The position numbers and the translations under genes were made by a program. Source: Chitinophagaceae bacterium UBA4412 (lineage in GTDB: Bacteria > Bacteroidota > Bacteroidia > Chitinophagales > Chitinophagaceae). Taken from it: a stretch of 6,200 bases of DNA. Positions 4,912 through 6,200 of the stretch are shown here, piece after piece. Within the stretch, counting starts at the first letter, position 1, and every line of letters begins with the position of its first letter. The notes beneath the pieces were generated by a model. That model had not been told where the DNA came from and ran no database searches. It saw only the letters and a list, made by a program, of their open reading frames with translations. Location of the stretch: positions 41,395-47,594 of the forward strand of contig DGQO01000028.1 of NCBI GenBank assembly GCA_002400445.1. Direction: 5' to 3'.

Positions 4912-6200
4912 ATGAAAAACCAAGGACCCGAAAAAACAGAATACAGTTACCTGCAACTGTTCAATAGTATAGACGACGGAATTTACATCATAGGTGGAGA
5001 CGGAAAGTTTATAGACATGAATGAGAGCGTACTACGTACCTATGGGTACAGCAAGGACGAAATTGTAGGAAAGTCGCCGTCATTTTTAGCCGCTACCAAA
5101 AAAGATATTGAGCCACTGATAATGGAGGTGGTGAAGAGTGTTTTTAAAAACAAAACTTTTGAACGTTTTGAAATGTGGGGCAAAAAGAAAAGCGGTGAAA
5201 AATTTCCACTTGAGATTATCTGCAATCTTGGAGAATACCTTGGCAATAAAGTTATTATTTCTACTGCGAGAGATATCACAGACAGAAGGCAGGCCCAGCA
5301 GGCATTGAAAAACAGCGAAGAAAAATTTTCAAAAGTTTTTCATCTTTCTCCAGATGGCATATTGCTCACGGGCATTGCAGATTCCAATGTGCTCGATGCC
5401 AATGCGATGATTGAGCAACTCACGGGCTATACCAGGCAAGATCTGCTTGGAACCTCTACGTTGAGTCTAGGCCTTTGGGAGCACCCCTCTGACCGGGAAG
5501 AATATATAGCAGGCATACAAAAAAATGGCTTTGTGCGTCACCTGGAGAAAACGATGATTACGAAAACGGGTGACCGTGTACCTGTTGAACTCTTTGGCGT
5601 CATTGTAGAAATCAATAATCAACCTTGTGTAATTACAGTAGTGCATGATATAACCGAACGGAGAAAAGCCGAAGAAACTGCAAGAGAAAACGAGTTGCGC
5701 TGGCAGCTTGCCTTAGAAAGTGCACAGCACGGGGTATGGGATAGAGATTTCAAAAAAGACGAAGTATTTTATTCTGTGAGCTGGAAGGAGATGCTGGGTT
5801 ATGCTGATCATGAAATTAAAAACGAACTGAATGAATGGGATAAGCGATTGCACCCTGATGACAAAGCAGAAGTGTACAGGTTATTAGAGGACCACTTGCA
5901 AGGAAAGACGGCTTTTTATCAAAAGGAGCTGAGAATGCTGCGCAAAGACGGAACCTATATGTGGATACAAGGGATGGGGCAGGTGATTGCAAGGGACAAG
6001 CAGGGTAAACCTTTGCGAATGATTGGAACGCACCTGGATATTACCGCCCGTAAGACTGCCGAAGCCTGGATTCAGAAAACCCAGCGCTCTATAACGGAAG
6101 ACACCATAAGAGAACAGGAAACAGAGAAAACCAAAATTTCCAATGAACTCCATGAAAACATTAACCAGATACTTGCTGCAGCAAAAATTTACCTGGGCAT
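4912..6200 (+). CDS. PAS-PAS-PAS sensor histidine kinase, HisKA_3 type (3' end outside window)
   Basis: The frame opens with ATG at 4912 (MKNQGPEKTEY) and stays open to the right edge, giving 429 residues so far. Three PAS/PAC units follow one another: about 12-125 (ending STARDITDRR), 136-252 (ending VVHDITERRK) and 263-381 (PAC strand KDGTYMWIQG, ending THLDITARK). A short helical linker (TQRSITEDTIREQETEK) leads to the dimerisation/phospho-acceptor box ISNELHENINQIL, with H414 the likely phosphorylated histidine. The NELHENxNQIL form is typical of the HisKA_3 (NarX/DesK-like) class, whose partners are usually LuxR/NarL-type response regulators. The HATPase domain must lie beyond the edge. 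There is no signal peptide or membrane helix, so it is probably a cytoplasmic sensor. Ligands cannot be told from the PAS sequences; the third resembles the common PAS_3 fold. The start is taken at the first ATG after the spacer, close before the first PAS helix. Confidence 0.9.
   Translation, partial: MKNQGPEKTEYSYLQLFNSIDDGIYIIGGDGKFIDMNESVLRTYGYSKDEIVGKSPSFLAATKKDIEPLIMEVVKSVFKNKTFERFEMWGKKKSGEKFPLEIICNLGEYLGNKVIISTARDITDRRQAQQALKNSEEKFSKVFHLSPDGILLTGIADSNVLDANAMIEQLTGYTRQDLLGTSTLSLGLWEHPSDREEYIAGIQKNGFVRHLEKTMITKTGDRVPVELFGVIVEINNQPCVITVVHDITERRKAEETARENELRWQLALESAQHGVWDRDFKKDEVFYSVSWKEMLGYADHEIKNELNEWDKRLHPDDKAEVYRLLEDHLQGKTAFYQKELRMLRKDGTYMWIQGMGQVIARDKQGKPLRMIGTHLDITARKTAEAWIQKTQRSITEDTIREQETEKTKISNELHENINQILAAAKIYLG

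Noticed and set aside
5035..5048. GTACC-TATG-GGTAC inverted repeat
   Set aside because: It lies inside the first PAS domain of the kinase and is explained by the coding sequence.

Overview
The window looks like chromosomal DNA from a member of the Bacteroidota, most likely near the Chitinophagaceae. This rests on AT-rich spacers, gene starts without a recognisable Shine-Dalgarno sequence (A/T-rich leaders instead), a YycJ/WalJ-like MBL protein starting MGLNFASLSSGSNGNC, and a PAS-rich kinase with an NELHENINQIL H-box. The lineage is an inference from style; no marker gene fixes it.

Left part (1-2786, + strand): the 3' part of a soluble, cytoplasmic, NAD(P)-linked [NiFe] hydrogenase operon of the group 3d (Hox) type. 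The order is [tail of probable hoxF]-hoxU-hoxY-hoxH, with tight spacing of 9 nt, 28 nt and an 8-nt overlap. HoxU carries the iron-sulfur wire, HoxY the proximal [4Fe-4S] cluster and HoxH the Ni-Fe active site. All cluster and active-site cysteines are present, so the enzyme appears intact where visible. The flavin/NAD subunit lies almost wholly upstream.

Middle (2773-4096): the hydrogenase maturation protease (HoxW/HycI family, M52) is on the minus strand, convergent with hoxH and overlapping its 3' end by 14 nt. It would trim the C-terminal peptide of HoxH after His450. Divergent from it, across a short spacer, is a metallo-beta-lactamase-fold hydrolase of the YycJ/WalJ family, probably unrelated housekeeping.

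Right part (4097-6200): a small two-helix membrane protein with an alternating-histidine N-terminus (HxHxHxHxH); about 470 nt without a confident gene but with a perfect 16-bp palindrome, other inverted repeats and one doubtful 57-codon ORF; then a cytoplasmic PAS-PAS-PAS histidine kinase of the HisKA_3 type, cut by the window edge just after its phospho-acceptor histidine.

No tRNA, rRNA, CRISPR array, insertion sequence or complete mobile element was seen. I see no clear previously undescribed system. The points most worth a second look are the antisense overlap of the protease gene with the part of hoxH that encodes the peptide it removes, the histidine-ladder membrane protein near a nickel enzyme, and the palindrome cluster at 4444-4515.
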